Source of the DNA: Streptomyces sp. CBMA152
GTDB lineage: Bacteria > Actinomycetota > Actinomycetes > Streptomycetales > Streptomycetaceae
Assembly: GCF_014596475.1 (NCBI RefSeq)
Contig: NZ_MECJ01000032.1
Coordinates: 62,001-126,000 of the forward strand
Reading direction: 5' to 3'
Length of the DNA: 64,000 nucleotides
Position 1 is the first letter of the stretch, and every line of letters starts with the position of its first letter. A program made the position numbers and the translations under genes. The notes under the pieces were generated by a model that worked only from the letters and a program-made list of their open reading frames with translations, was not told where the DNA came from and ran no database searches. Shown in pieces: positions 1 to 7,917 of the stretch.

Positions 1-799
1 CGGCCTCCCGCGCCAGCGCGCCCGCCGCCTTCAGCGCGAGCTCGTGCACCGGCACCGGCTCACGCCGCTCCAGGCCCTGGTCGGAGGCCGCGAGCAGCAG
101 CAGCCCGTCGATGATCCGCTCGCTGTCGTCCGCGACGTCGATCAACTTGGCCCGGATCCGCGCGACCTTCTCCGTGTCCGGCTCCCCCGCGAGCCCGATC
201 TCGGCCGCCGCCCGCTGCACCGCGACCGGGGTACGCAGCTCATGGGCGGCGTTCGCAGCAAATCTCTGCTGCGCCGACACCAGCTGCTCCATCCGCCCCA
301 GCATCCCGTCGAACGTGTCCGCGAGCTGCTTCAGCTCCCCCGGCGGCCCCGCCAGCGCGATCCGCTCGTGCAGGTTCTGGCCGGAGAGCCGTCGCGCGGT
401 CTCGGTGATCACGGCGACCGGGCGCAGCACCCGGCCCGCCATCCACCAGGCGAGCGCGATGGACAGCACCGCGTAGGCGCACAGCACGATGACCGACACC
501 GCGAGCAGCCGCTTCAGTGCCGCGTGCTCGACCGCGTCGCTGAGCGTGCGGGTGACCGCCATGCCCCTGACCACCCCCGGTGGCAGCGGCCCCGGACTCG
601 CCGGTGCGGCGCTCGCCCACTCGCCGGTGGTCGGCAGGCCCTTGAGCTCCTTGGCCGGTACGGCCGTCGTCACCGCCGTACTGATCGACGCGTACAGACC
701 CTGCTGGACCAGGAGATAGACGACGGCCGTCAGCAGGACGCCCGCCAGGACCAGGAGTCCGCCGTACAGGGCGGTGAGCCGCGCGCGTTCGGACTTCAT
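1..799 (-). CDS. Sensor histidine kinase, C-terminus cut by window edge
   Basis: About 266 N-terminal residues are visible. A first membrane helix lies near residues 7-30, then an extracytoplasmic loop, then a second helix ending in the WWMAGRVLRPV junction typical of a HAMP linker. The dimerisation/phosphoacceptor box reads FAANAAHELRTPVAVQ, so the autophosphorylated histidine is present. The ATP-binding domain lies beyond position 1. The ATG at 799 overlaps the stop of the upstream response regulator by four bases, so the two are co-translated as a cognate pair. The pair is divergent from a lipoprotein/MacAB-type operon, its plausible target. The input signal is not known. Confidence 0.93.
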   Translation of the reverse strand, partial: MKSERARLTALYGGLLVLAGVLLTAVVYLLVQQGLYASISTAVTTAVPAKELKGLPTTGEWASAAPASPGPLPPGVVRGMAVTRTLSDAVEHAALKRLLAVSVIVLCAYAVLSIALAWWMAGRVLRPVAVITETARRLSGQNLHERIALAGPPGELKQLADTFDGMLGRMEQLVSAQQRFAANAAHELRTPVAVQRAAAEIGLAGEPDTEKVARIRAKLIDVADDSERIIDGLLLLAASDQGLERREPVPVHELALKAAGALAREA

Positions 800-1455
800 G
801 CCGCGATCCGGTAACCCGCGCCTGGCACGGTCTCCACCACCGGCGGCTCGCCCAGCTTGGCGCGGAGCTTGCTGAGCGTGACCCGTACGGCGTTGGTGCG
901 ATAGCTGGTGTGCTCCTCCCACACCTGCTCGATCAGGTCCTCGCCGCTGACCACCGCGCCCTCGGCCCGCAACAGCGCTTCGAGCACCGCGAACTCCTTG
1001 CGCGACAGATGCAGATGCCGTCCGTCGCGGCTGGCCTGGCGGCGTGCGGTGTCCACGACGATCCCGGCGCGCTCCAGGACGGGCGGCAGGGCGGGCCGGG
1101 CACGCCGACCGAGCGCGAGCACGCGCGCGAGGAGTTCGTCGTACGCGAAGGGCTTGGCGAGGTAGTCGTCGGCGCCGAGCCCGAGTCCGGCGACCCGGTC
1201 CCGTACCGTTCCGGCGGCCGTCAGCATCAGCACCCGGGTCAGCAGCCGCTGCTCGACGACATGACGGCACACGTCGTCGCCGTGCAGACCCGGCAGATCG
1301 CGGTCGAGGACGATCACGTCGTACGCGCCGAACCGCAGCTTCTCCATCGCTTCCAGGCCGTCCGACGCGACGTCGACGGCGAGCGCGTCGCGGCGCAGCC
1401 CCTCGGCGATCATCTCCGCGAGGAATTCCTCGTCCTCCACCACCAGTACACGCAT
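796..1455 (-). CDS. OmpR/PhoB-family response regulator
   Basis: 219 residues. The receiver domain begins MRVLVVEDEE with acidic residues 8-9, phosphoacceptor D51 (VIVLDRDLPG), T79 and K101. The C-terminal winged helix (about 125-218) has the usual ending VRVTLSKLRAKLGEP followed by a VPGAGYRI wing. It is co-translated with the histidine kinase that follows through an ATGA overlap. Being divergent from the efflux operon at 1545 suggests control of that operon and of itself from the shared 89-bp spacer. The kinase-regulator assignment is firm; the regulon is inferred from position. Confidence 0.95.
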   Translation of the reverse strand: MRVLVVEDEEFLAEMIAEGLRRDALAVDVASDGLEAMEKLRFGAYDVIVLDRDLPGLHGDDVCRHVVEQRLLTRVLMLTAAGTVRDRVAGLGLGADDYLAKPFAYDELLARVLALGRRARPALPPVLERAGIVVDTARRQASRDGRHLHLSRKEFAVLEALLRAEGAVVSGEDLIEQVWEEHTSYRTNAVRVTLSKLRAKLGEPPVVETVPGAGYRIAA

Positions 1456-1469
1456 GGCCCCTGTGTAGC

Positions 1470-1485
1470 CGAAAGTGACCTTTCG
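1470..1485. promoter_or_regulatory. Inverted repeat in divergent promoter spacer
   Basis: CGAAAG-TGAC-CTTTCG forms a perfect 6-bp dyad between the response regulator gene (start 1455) and the lipoprotein gene (start 1545). The spacer is only 89 bp, so this is a candidate operator serving both directions. OmpR-type regulators more often use direct repeats, so the binding protein is uncertain. Confidence 0.35.
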
Positions 1486-1544
1486 CCGTTGTTAACACTT
1501 CCGCTGAGGGAAACGAAACACCCCCTCGCGGCAGGCTCCCGCCC

Positions 1545-2042
1545 ATGACGACCTACCGGCGACACCTCAGCAGGACCCTGGCCGCCACGGCCCTGGCCTC
1601 CCTCGCCCTCCTCACCGCTGCCTGCTCGGGCGACAAGGGATCGGGCGGCAAGAGCGACAGCGTGAGCGACGAGGGCAAGAAGGCCGACCAGGCCCTGGAG
1701 CACCGCAAGTGCCTGCGCGAGCAGGGGCTGAAGGTGCCCGAGCCCAAGCCCGGACAGGACGACCGGGCGCTGAGCATCGACGGCGGCGACATGTCGAAGG
1801 AGAAGATGGAGAAGGCGATCAAGGCGTGCGCCGGCAAGGGCGGCTCGGGCGGCGGCAGCGGGCCCACCCAGGCCGACAAGGACAAGATGCTCAAGTACGC
1901 GCAGTGCATGCGCAAGAACGGCTTCAACATGCCCGACCCGAAGTTCGACGGCGGGATGATGTCGGCGCAGCGGCTGCCCGAGGGTGCGGAGAAGGAGAAG
2001 TTCGACAAGGCGAACAAGGCGTGCGAGAGCGTCGGCCGATGA
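1545..2042 (+). CDS. Secreted lipoprotein of efflux operon
   Basis: 165 residues with a twin-arginine-free lipoprotein signal: a basic start, a hydrophobic stretch and the lipobox LLTAAC, which puts the lipidated cysteine near residue 27. The mature part is charged and Gly/Ser/Lys-rich with two similar cysteine motifs (KCLREQGLKVPEPKP and QCMRKNGFNMPDPKF), each followed later by an AC or KAC pair, suggesting a duplicated unit. It is the first gene of a tight operon, overlapping the adaptor gene by four bases. The function is not established; a role as an extracytoplasmic partner of the MacAB-like pump is inferred from context. Confidence 0.85.
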   Translation: MTTYRRHLSRTLAATALASLALLTAACSGDKGSGGKSDSVSDEGKKADQALEHRKCLREQGLKVPEPKPGQDDRALSIDGGDMSKEKMEKAIKACAGKGGSGGGSGPTQADKDKMLKYAQCMRKNGFNMPDPKFDGGMMSAQRLPEGAEKEKFDKANKACESVGR

Positions 2043-3097
2043 GCCGGCGCAGGCTCGCCGTGGCGCTCACCACCATCGTCCTGGTCGCGGGCGGCGGCGT
2101 CGCGGTCACCGCCCTCGGCACCCCCGACCACCCTCAGCACAAGGACCGCTCGACGCTCCCGCCCGCCACCGCCCCGATCACCCGGGGCGACCTCAGCGAC
2201 AGCACGCAGCAGGACGGCACGCTCGGCTTCCTCGGCGAGCACCGCATCAACGCGGGCGCCACCGGCACCGTCAACTGGATCGCGGGCGCGGGCGCCACCG
2301 TCGGACGCGACGACCGGCTGTACGAGGTCGACGGCCAGCCGGTACGGCTGTGGTACGGCTCCGAGCCGATGTACCGCACCCTGAAGACCGGCGACAAGGG
2401 CAAGGACGTACGACAGATCGAGGAGAACCTGGCGGCGCTCGGCTACACCGGCTTCACCGTCGACGACGAGTACAGCGCCGCCACCGCTTCCGCGGTCAAG
2501 CGCTGGCAGAAGTCCCACGGCCTGAAGCAGACGGGCGAGATCGGTCCCGACCAGATCGCGTTCGCGGGCAGCGCCGTACGGATCAAGGAGGCGGGCGCGG
2601 CGTCGGGCGACCCGGTGGCGCCCGGCAAACCGGTGCTCACCGTGACCGGTTCGGAGCGGGTCGTACGGTTCAAAGTGTCGGTCGCGGACGCCAAGTCCGC
2701 GAAGAGCGGCACCAAGGTCACCGTCCAACTGCCGGACGGCACCCGGGCGTCCGGGAAGGTGACCGGCGTCGGCAAGACCGCCAAGCCCGGCGACGACGCG
2801 CAGGACAAGACGCCGAAGATCGACATCACGGTGTCCTTCGACGACCCCAAGAAGGTGACCGGCTTCGACCAGGCGCCGGTCACCGTCGAGCTCACCGGTG
2901 AGACGAAGAGCGACGTCCTGTCCGTCCCCGTCAACGCGCTGCTCGCCCTGGAGGGCGGCGGCTTCGGGGTGCAGGTGGTGGAGAACGGCACCACCCGCGA
3001 GGTCGCCGTCGAGCTCGGCATGTTCGGGCAGGGACGCGTGGAGATCACCGGCAAGGGGCTACGCGAGGGAATGAAGGTCGGGGTGCCATCCGTATGA
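2039..3097 (+). CDS. Efflux adaptor protein with peptidoglycan-binding domain (MacA-like)
   Basis: 352 residues starting MSRRRLAVALTT; the ATG overlaps the lipoprotein stop by four bases, which fixes this start over longer in-frame options. An N-terminal membrane anchor is followed by a short barrel/hairpin region, then a PG_binding_1-type domain (LKTGDKGKDVRQIEENL, about residues 115-180), then the beta-barrel parts of membrane-fusion adaptors. Gram-positive MacA-like adaptors often carry such a wall-binding domain. The next two genes supply the ATPase and permease, so this is the extracytoplasmic subunit of a tripartite-like ABC exporter. Substrate unknown. Confidence 0.88.
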   Translation: MSRRRLAVALTTIVLVAGGGVAVTALGTPDHPQHKDRSTLPPATAPITRGDLSDSTQQDGTLGFLGEHRINAGATGTVNWIAGAGATVGRDDRLYEVDGQPVRLWYGSEPMYRTLKTGDKGKDVRQIEENLAALGYTGFTVDDEYSAATASAVKRWQKSHGLKQTGEIGPDQIAFAGSAVRIKEAGAASGDPVAPGKPVLTVTGSERVVRFKVSVADAKSAKSGTKVTVQLPDGTRASGKVTGVGKTAKPGDDAQDKTPKIDITVSFDDPKKVTGFDQAPVTVELTGETKSDVLSVPVNALLALEGGGFGVQVVENGTTREVAVELGMFGQGRVEITGKGLREGMKVGVPSV

Positions 3098-3783
3098 GCA
3101 CGGTCGTCCGGCTGACGGGCGTCACCAAGGAGTACGCGGGTGGCGTGCGGGCCCTCGACGGGGTCGATCTCGCCATCGCCCAGGGCGAGTTGCTGGCCAT
3201 CGCGGGCCCGTCCGGCTCCGGCAAGTCCACGCTGCTGCACATCGTCGGCACCCTCGACCGGCCCACCGCCGGCACGGTGGAGATAGCGGGCCACGACGTG
3301 GCCACGCTCACCGACCGCCGGCTCTCCGCACTGCGCTCCCAGCACATCGGCTTCGTCTTCCAGGCGTTCCACCTGGTGCCGGGCGTCAGCGCGCGGGACA
3401 ACGTGGCCGAGGGGCTGCTCTACTCGGGCCTCCCCCGCGCCCGGCGCCGCGCCATGGCCGCCGACGCGCTCGCCCGCGTCGGCCTCGCCGACCGTATGCG
3501 GCACCGCCCGCACGAGCTGTCCGGCGGCCAGAAACAGCGGGTCGCCATCGCCCGGGCGGTGGTCGGCGAGCCCGATCTGCTGCTCGCCGACGAACCGACC
3601 GGCGCACTGGACTCGGCGTCCGGGAAAGCGGTGATGCAACTGCTCCACGATCTGAACGCGGAGGGCGCGACCATCGCCGTCATCACCCACGACACGGAGA
3701 TCGCCGCGGGGCTCCCCCGCCAGGTGCGCATCCGCGACGGCCGCGTCGTCGCGGACACGGCACGGGGAAAGGTCGCGGCGTGA
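3094..3783 (+). CDS. ABC transporter ATP-binding protein (MacB/LolD type)
   Basis: 229 residues with every ABC motif: Walker A GPSGSGKST (38-46), Q-loop FVFQAFHLVPG, signature LSGGQKQR, Walker B LLLADEPTGALD and H-loop VITHD. The ADEPTGALDS form is typical of the LolD/MacB/FtsE group. It starts inside the adaptor stop (ATGA) and ends on the start of the permease, so it is translationally coupled on both sides. It energises the exporter formed with the adaptor and FtsX-type permease. Confidence 0.96.
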   Translation: MSTVVRLTGVTKEYAGGVRALDGVDLAIAQGELLAIAGPSGSGKSTLLHIVGTLDRPTAGTVEIAGHDVATLTDRRLSALRSQHIGFVFQAFHLVPGVSARDNVAEGLLYSGLPRARRRAMAADALARVGLADRMRHRPHELSGGQKQRVAIARAVVGEPDLLLADEPTGALDSASGKAVMQLLHDLNAEGATIAVITHDTEIAAGLPRQVRIRDGRVVADTARGKVAA

Positions 3784-5024
3784 TGGCCTCTGATGCGGCA
3801 GACACGGCCAACTCCACTCGTACGAAAGGAACTTCACGGCTCAAAGCCGCACGGCTCAGCCCCCGGGACGTTCTCCACGTCGGCTCGGCCGGACTGCGCA
3901 GCCGTCCGGTACGGGTGGTGCTCTCGGCGCTCGGGATCGCGATCGGCATCGCCACGATGATCGCCGTGGTCGGCATCTCGGCGTCCAGCCAAGCCCAGTT
4001 GATGCGTCAGCTCGACGCGCTCGGCACCAACATGCTGGTGGCGAAGCCGGGCGAGGGCATGTTCAGCGGGCAGCAGGTCAAACTGCCCAAGGACGCGCCG
4101 GGCATGGTGGGCCGCATCGATGGGGTCGAGGAGGTCGGGGCGAGCGGTGACCTCAAGCAGTCCGTCCGTCGCACCGAGAAGATCCCCAAGGACGAGACCG
4201 GCGGCATCGCCGTCAAGGCGGCCACCGAGCGGCTGATCGACGTCCTGCGCGGCAAGATGGGCTCCGGCACCTGGCTGAACGCCGCCAACGGGCGCTACCC
4301 GTCCGTGGTCCTCGGCCACGTCGCCGCCGACCGGCTCGGTATCACCAAGCCCGGGCAGCAAGTGTGGATCGGCGACCGGTACTTCACGGTCGTCGGCGTC
4401 CTCGACCCGATGCCACTGGCTCCCGAGATCGAACGCTCGGCGCTGGTCGGCTGGGAGGCGGCGCAGCGGCTGCTCGACTTCGACGGCCATCCGACGGCGG
4501 TGTACGAGCGCTCGACGGACGCCTCCGTACGCACCGCGCACGAGCTGCTCGCCGCGACGGTCGACCCGCAGAACCCGCAGAACGTGGCGGTCAGCGATCC
4601 CTCGGCCGCATTGCAGGCCAAGGCGGCGACCGAGGGCGCGCTGTCCACCTTGCTGCTCGGACTCGGCGGCATCGCGCTGCTCGTGGGCGGGGTCGGCGTC
4701 GCCAACACCATGATCATCTCGGTCCTGGAGCGCCGCCACGAGATCGGTCTGCGCCGCTCGTTGGGAGCGACCCGGGGGCAGATCCGGGTCCAGTTCGTCG
4801 CCGAGTCCCTGATGCTCTCGGGCCTCGGCGGTCTGGCGGGCGTCGGCCTCGGCGCGGCGGCCACGGGGGTCTACGCCTACTCGGGCGGACTGCCCTGGGT
4901 GGTTCCCCTGTGGGCGGTCGGGGGCGGCTTCGGCGCGACCCTGGTGATCGGCACCATCGCCGGTCTGTACCCGGCCGTACGGGCGGCACGGCTCTCCCCG
5001 ACGCTGGCGCTGCACGCGGCGTAG
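3783..5024 (+). CDS. MacB-like ABC transporter permease (FtsX/MacB_PCD)
   Basis: 413 residues from the ATG at 3783; a GTG one codon upstream is also in frame. There is an N-terminal membrane helix (LSALGIAIGIATMIAVVGIS), a large extracytoplasmic MacB_PCD-like domain of about 220 residues, and three C-terminal helices with the FtsX signature GVGVANTMIISVLERRHEIGLRRSLGAT. This is the classical MacB topology without a fused ATPase. The start overlaps the ATPase stop (TGATG). It ends the operon, and a strong bidirectional terminator follows immediately. Confidence 0.95.
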   Translation: MASDAADTANSTRTKGTSRLKAARLSPRDVLHVGSAGLRSRPVRVVLSALGIAIGIATMIAVVGISASSQAQLMRQLDALGTNMLVAKPGEGMFSGQQVKLPKDAPGMVGRIDGVEEVGASGDLKQSVRRTEKIPKDETGGIAVKAATERLIDVLRGKMGSGTWLNAANGRYPSVVLGHVAADRLGITKPGQQVWIGDRYFTVVGVLDPMPLAPEIERSALVGWEAAQRLLDFDGHPTAVYERSTDASVRTAHELLAATVDPQNPQNVAVSDPSAALQAKAATEGALSTLLLGLGGIALLVGGVGVANTMIISVLERRHEIGLRRSLGATRGQIRVQFVAESLMLSGLGGLAGVGLGAAATGVYAYSGGLPWVVPLWAVGGGFGATLVIGTIAGLYPAVRAARLSPTLALHAA

Positions 5025-5025
5025 G

Positions 5026-5070
5026 GGCGAGGGGCGGCCGGTCGTCGCGTACGACCGGCCGCCCCTCGCC
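5026..5070. terminator. Bidirectional terminator between permease and cyanase genes
   Basis: Two perfect 20-bp arms (5026-5045 and 5051-5070) enclose a 5-nt loop, CGCGT, lying exactly between two convergent genes. No T-tract is obvious, as is usual in Streptomyces. Confidence 0.85.
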
Positions 5071-5078
5071 GTCTCGGG

Positions 5079-5549
5079 TCAGAACGGCTTGGTCGGGAGG
5101 TACTTGCCGTCCATGGTGATCACCGCGCGCTCGCCGCCCTCGGGGTCGGCGACCTTCTTCACATCGAGCTTGAAGTTGATCGCGCTGATGATGCCGTCAC
5201 CGAACTCCTCGTGGACCAGGGCCTTCAGCGTGGTGCCGTAGACCTGGAGCATCTCGTAGAAGCGGTAGATCGTCGGGTCGGTGGGGATGCCGCCGGGGAT
5301 GGAGCCACGGGTCGGGATGGTCGCGAGCAGCATCGCGGCGTCGTCGTCCAGGCCCAGGAGCTCGGCGACGGCCTTCGCGGCGTCGGCCGGAAGGGCGTGC
5401 TGGCCGAGTACGGCGGCGGTGACGAAGGCGACCGACAGACCGGTGACGTCGGCTATCTGCTGCCAGGTGAGGTCCTTGCGGGTCTTGGCCTCGACGGCGG
5501 AGACGGCGAGGGCCTGACGGGCGGTGGGGTCGAACTGGGCGTGCACCAT
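5079..5549 (-). CDS. cynS: Cyanate hydratase (cyanase)
   Basis: 156 residues, the full family length. The enzyme converts cyanate and bicarbonate to ammonia and CO2 in a decameric complex. Alignment by eye with the E. coli enzyme puts the catalytic residues at the same numbers: R96 and E99 in IYRFYEML, and S122 in GIISAINF. The N-terminal half is the helical helix-turn-helix-like domain (LTWQQIADVTGLSVAFVTAA). It lies downstream of a carbonic anhydrase gene on the same strand, and a LysR gene diverges from both, the arrangement of the E. coli cyn operon. Confidence 0.97.
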   Translation of the reverse strand: MVHAQFDPTARQALAVSAVEAKTRKDLTWQQIADVTGLSVAFVTAAVLGQHALPADAAKAVAELLGLDDDAAMLLATIPTRGSIPGGIPTDPTIYRFYEMLQVYGTTLKALVHEEFGDGIISAINFKLDVKKVADPEGGERAVITMDGKYLPTKPF

Positions 5550-5595
5550 GAGAGGGCTTCCTTTCGAGAGGTGAAACGGGGTCTGGGGGTGTGGG

Positions 5596-6210
5596 TCAGG
5601 CGGCGAGTACGGTGCCTCGGCCCGTCGCCGGGTCGAGCTCTTCGACCGCGCCGGTGCCGATGTCGTAGACCCAGCCGTGCAGGGTGACCGTGTGCGCGGC
5701 GAGGGCGCGGGCGACGGAGGGGTGGGTGGCGAGGTTCGCCAGCTGGGCGAGCACGTTCTGGCGCACCAGCGCGTCCACCGCGTTCGCGCCGGACTCGACC
5801 GTGGTGGCGCGGGCCCGCGAGGCGTCCGCGTGCCGCAGCCAGGCGTCGACCGTCGGCGCGCCGCTCAGGTCGTGGCCTTCGGCCAGGGCGGTCATCGCAC
5901 CGCAGGCGGAGTGCCCGCACACCACGATGTCGGACACCCCGAGCACGGCGACCGCGTACTCGATACCGGCCGCGACACCGTGCGGGCCGGGGCCGGGGGT
6001 GTAGGCGGGGACGAGGTTGCCGACGGCGCGGACGACGAAGAGCTCGCCCGGCTCGCCCTGGGTGATCAGCTCCGGCACGACGCGGGCGTCGGAGCAGCTG
6101 ATGAACAGCGTCGTGGGCCGGTGGGTGTCGGCCAGGTGGGCGAAGAGCTCCGCCTTGGCCGGAAAGACGTCCCGCCGGAACCGCGCGACACCCTCGGTGA
6201 GGTCCTGCAT
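5596..6210 (-). CDS. cynT: Beta-carbonic anhydrase of the cyanate operon
   Basis: 204 residues from the ATG at 6210. A GTG two codons upstream abuts the Shine-Dalgarno GGGAG, so the ATG with five bases of spacing is preferred. Beta-class zinc ligands are C39, H100 and C103, with the D41/R43 dyad in CSDARV; GHSACGAM is the second metal loop. It regenerates bicarbonate from the CO2 released by cyanase, preventing bicarbonate depletion. It is the first gene of the cyn operon, 46 bp before cynS, and divergent from the LysR regulator. Confidence 0.95.
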   Translation of the reverse strand: MQDLTEGVARFRRDVFPAKAELFAHLADTHRPTTLFISCSDARVVPELITQGEPGELFVVRAVGNLVPAYTPGPGPHGVAAGIEYAVAVLGVSDIVVCGHSACGAMTALAEGHDLSGAPTVDAWLRHADASRARATTVESGANAVDALVRQNVLAQLANLATHPSVARALAAHTVTLHGWVYDIGTGAVEELDPATGRGTVLAA

Positions 6211-6265
6211 GGTCACTCCCTTTCAGTGGCTGTCCGCCCCGTGGGGCTGACGAGATCCACCATGC

Positions 6266-6327
6266 ATGACCTGTATCTATAGTGTCCAAGACGCAATATC
6301 CATGACTTCTATCGATGACATCTATAG
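6266..6327. promoter_or_regulatory. Repeated ATGAC...TCTAT elements in cynT-cynR intergenic region
   Basis: Two adjacent 13-bp repeats, ATGACTTCTATCG (6302-6314) and ATGACATCTATAG (6315-6327), match at 11 of 13 positions. A third, expanded copy (ATGAC, four bases, ATCTATAG) lies at 6266-6282. The region is AT-rich compared with its surroundings and separates cynT from the LysR-type gene. This is the expected place for a CynR operator and for both promoters. Confidence 0.55.
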
Positions 6328-6335
6328 TTGTGGTC

Positions 6336-7244
6336 ATGGCTCTGGAACTCCGTCATCTGCGCTATCTGCTCGCCGTCGCCGAGCACGGCAGCTTCACCCG
6401 CGCCGCCGAGGAGCTGCACATCTCCCAGCCCACGCTCTCCCAGCAGATCAAGCAGCTCGAACACACCGTGGGGACCCAGCTCCTCGACCGCACGGGACGG
6501 GCCGTACGCCTCACCGACGCGGGCGGGACGTATGTCCACTACGCCCGCCGCGCCCTGCGGGACCTGGCGACCGCCGAGCGCGCGGTCCTGGACGTGGCCG
6601 ACCTCTCGCGCGGCAGCCTGCGCCTGGCGGTGACGCCGACGTTCACCGCGTACCTCACCGGCCCACTCGTCGCGGAGCTGCACCTCCGCCACCCCGGAAT
6701 CACCCTGGACGTACGGGAGATGACACAGGACCGCATCGAATCCGGACTGCTGGCCGACGAGCTCGACCTCGGCATCGCCTTCCACGGCGCCCACGCGTCC
6801 GGCATCGCCGCGACGCCCCTGTTCACCGAGACGCTGAGCCTGGTCGTCGCGGCCGATCGCGCACCCGACGCCGGGACGCTGCCCGCCCAGGATCTGGCGG
6901 AGCGTCAACTCGCCCTGCTCAGTGGCGACTTCGCCACCCGCACCCACATCGACGCCTACCTCGCCGCCCAGCGGGTGCGGCCGCACATCGCGGTGGAGGC
7001 CAACTCCATCCAAGCGCTCACCGAGATCGTCCGGCGCACCCCGCTGGCCACCGTCCTGCCGGACGCGGTCACCCATGACCACCCCCATCTGCGGCCCGTC
7101 GCCCTCGAACCGCCCCTGCCCGCGCGGACCGTCGCCCTGCTGCGCCGCGAGAGCGCCTATCAGAGCGCGGCCGCGCGCGCCTTCGCCCGGCTCACCCGGT
7201 ACATCGTGGACGAGCGCGGCTATCCGCCCGCGTCGGACGTATAG
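6336..7244 (+). CDS. cynR: LysR-family regulator of the cyanate operon (CynR-like)
   Basis: 302 residues starting MALELRHLRYLLAVAEHGSF; an in-frame ATG seven codons upstream sits within the repeat cluster. Neither start has a clear Shine-Dalgarno, so a leaderless transcript is possible. The N-terminal winged helix-turn-helix (FTRAAEELHISQPTLSQQIKQLE) is followed by a LysR substrate-binding domain (about 90-295). CynR of E. coli senses cyanate and activates cynTS. The divergent position next to cynT and the repeat cluster support the same role here. Confidence 0.9.
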   Translation: MALELRHLRYLLAVAEHGSFTRAAEELHISQPTLSQQIKQLEHTVGTQLLDRTGRAVRLTDAGGTYVHYARRALRDLATAERAVLDVADLSRGSLRLAVTPTFTAYLTGPLVAELHLRHPGITLDVREMTQDRIESGLLADELDLGIAFHGAHASGIAATPLFTETLSLVVAADRAPDAGTLPAQDLAERQLALLSGDFATRTHIDAYLAAQRVRPHIAVEANSIQALTEIVRRTPLATVLPDAVTHDHPHLRPVALEPPLPARTVALLRRESAYQSAAARAFARLTRYIVDERGYPPASDV

Positions 7245-7247
7245 GGC

Positions 7248-7838
7248 TCAGCCGTCCAGGCCCGGCGCGCCCCACACCGGGAACCAGCGGGCCAGGTCCT
7301 GCTCGAACCGCAGGTCGTCCCCCACCACGGCCTTGATCCGCAGCTCCAGCGCGCTGTCCCGCTTCTCGCCGGAGCCGGAGAGCGGGGCGAAGGGGTAGAA
7401 GGTGCCGCGCTTGTAGAGGTAGACCAGCGCTAGGGCCTGTCCCTCGGCGTCCCGGAAGCCGACCAGGGAGCACAGCAGCTGCGGGCCGAAGCCGCTGTCC
7501 TGGAGCGCTGAGTTCACGGCGTGCAGATCACCGACGAGCTCGGGCAGTTCGGCCGGGGTGCGGCGGGAGAGCAGCCAGGTGTAGCCGTACTCGTCGCGGC
7601 TGAACTCCACGGGCACATCGTCCCGTTCGGTGTCCGCGTTGAGCAGTGCCTCGACGTCCTGGCGGATCTGGGTGAAGGCGCCGCCCTCGACCGTGGTGAA
7701 GCACACCGAGCCCCGCCCGGTCGGGGTGAACCCCGCGCCCGCCTCCAGGGTCAGGGCCGCCGACGGCACCGCGAAGAGCTGGTCGAGGTCGGGGGCGACG
7801 GGTTTGGTGCGCCCGAGCAGGATGTCCAGGAAGCCCAT
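7248..7838 (-). CDS. PspA-associated protein PspAB-like
   Basis: 196 residues, cytoplasmic, no signal peptide or membrane segment. The start MGFLDILLGRTKPVAPDLDQLFAVPSA matches what I know of actinobacterial proteins named PspAB, which are regularly encoded beside htpX. It lies 79 bp downstream of htpX on the same strand, presumably co-transcribed. A role in membrane stress is inferred from the family name and neighbour; no catalytic motif is visible. The stop is three bases from the convergent cynR stop. Confidence 0.75.
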   Translation of the reverse strand: MGFLDILLGRTKPVAPDLDQLFAVPSAALTLEAGAGFTPTGRGSVCFTTVEGGAFTQIRQDVEALLNADTERDDVPVEFSRDEYGYTWLLSRRTPAELPELVGDLHAVNSALQDSGFGPQLLCSLVGFRDAEGQALALVYLYKRGTFYPFAPLSGSGEKRDSALELRIKAVVGDDLRFEQDLARWFPVWGAPGLDG

Positions 7839-7917
7839 ACGGATCAGTTGCTCCGTCCTGTGCGGGGTGCGTCCCGGGACGCGGGTCGGGTCGTACGTAC
7901 CGGGGCCGCGCGGCCGC

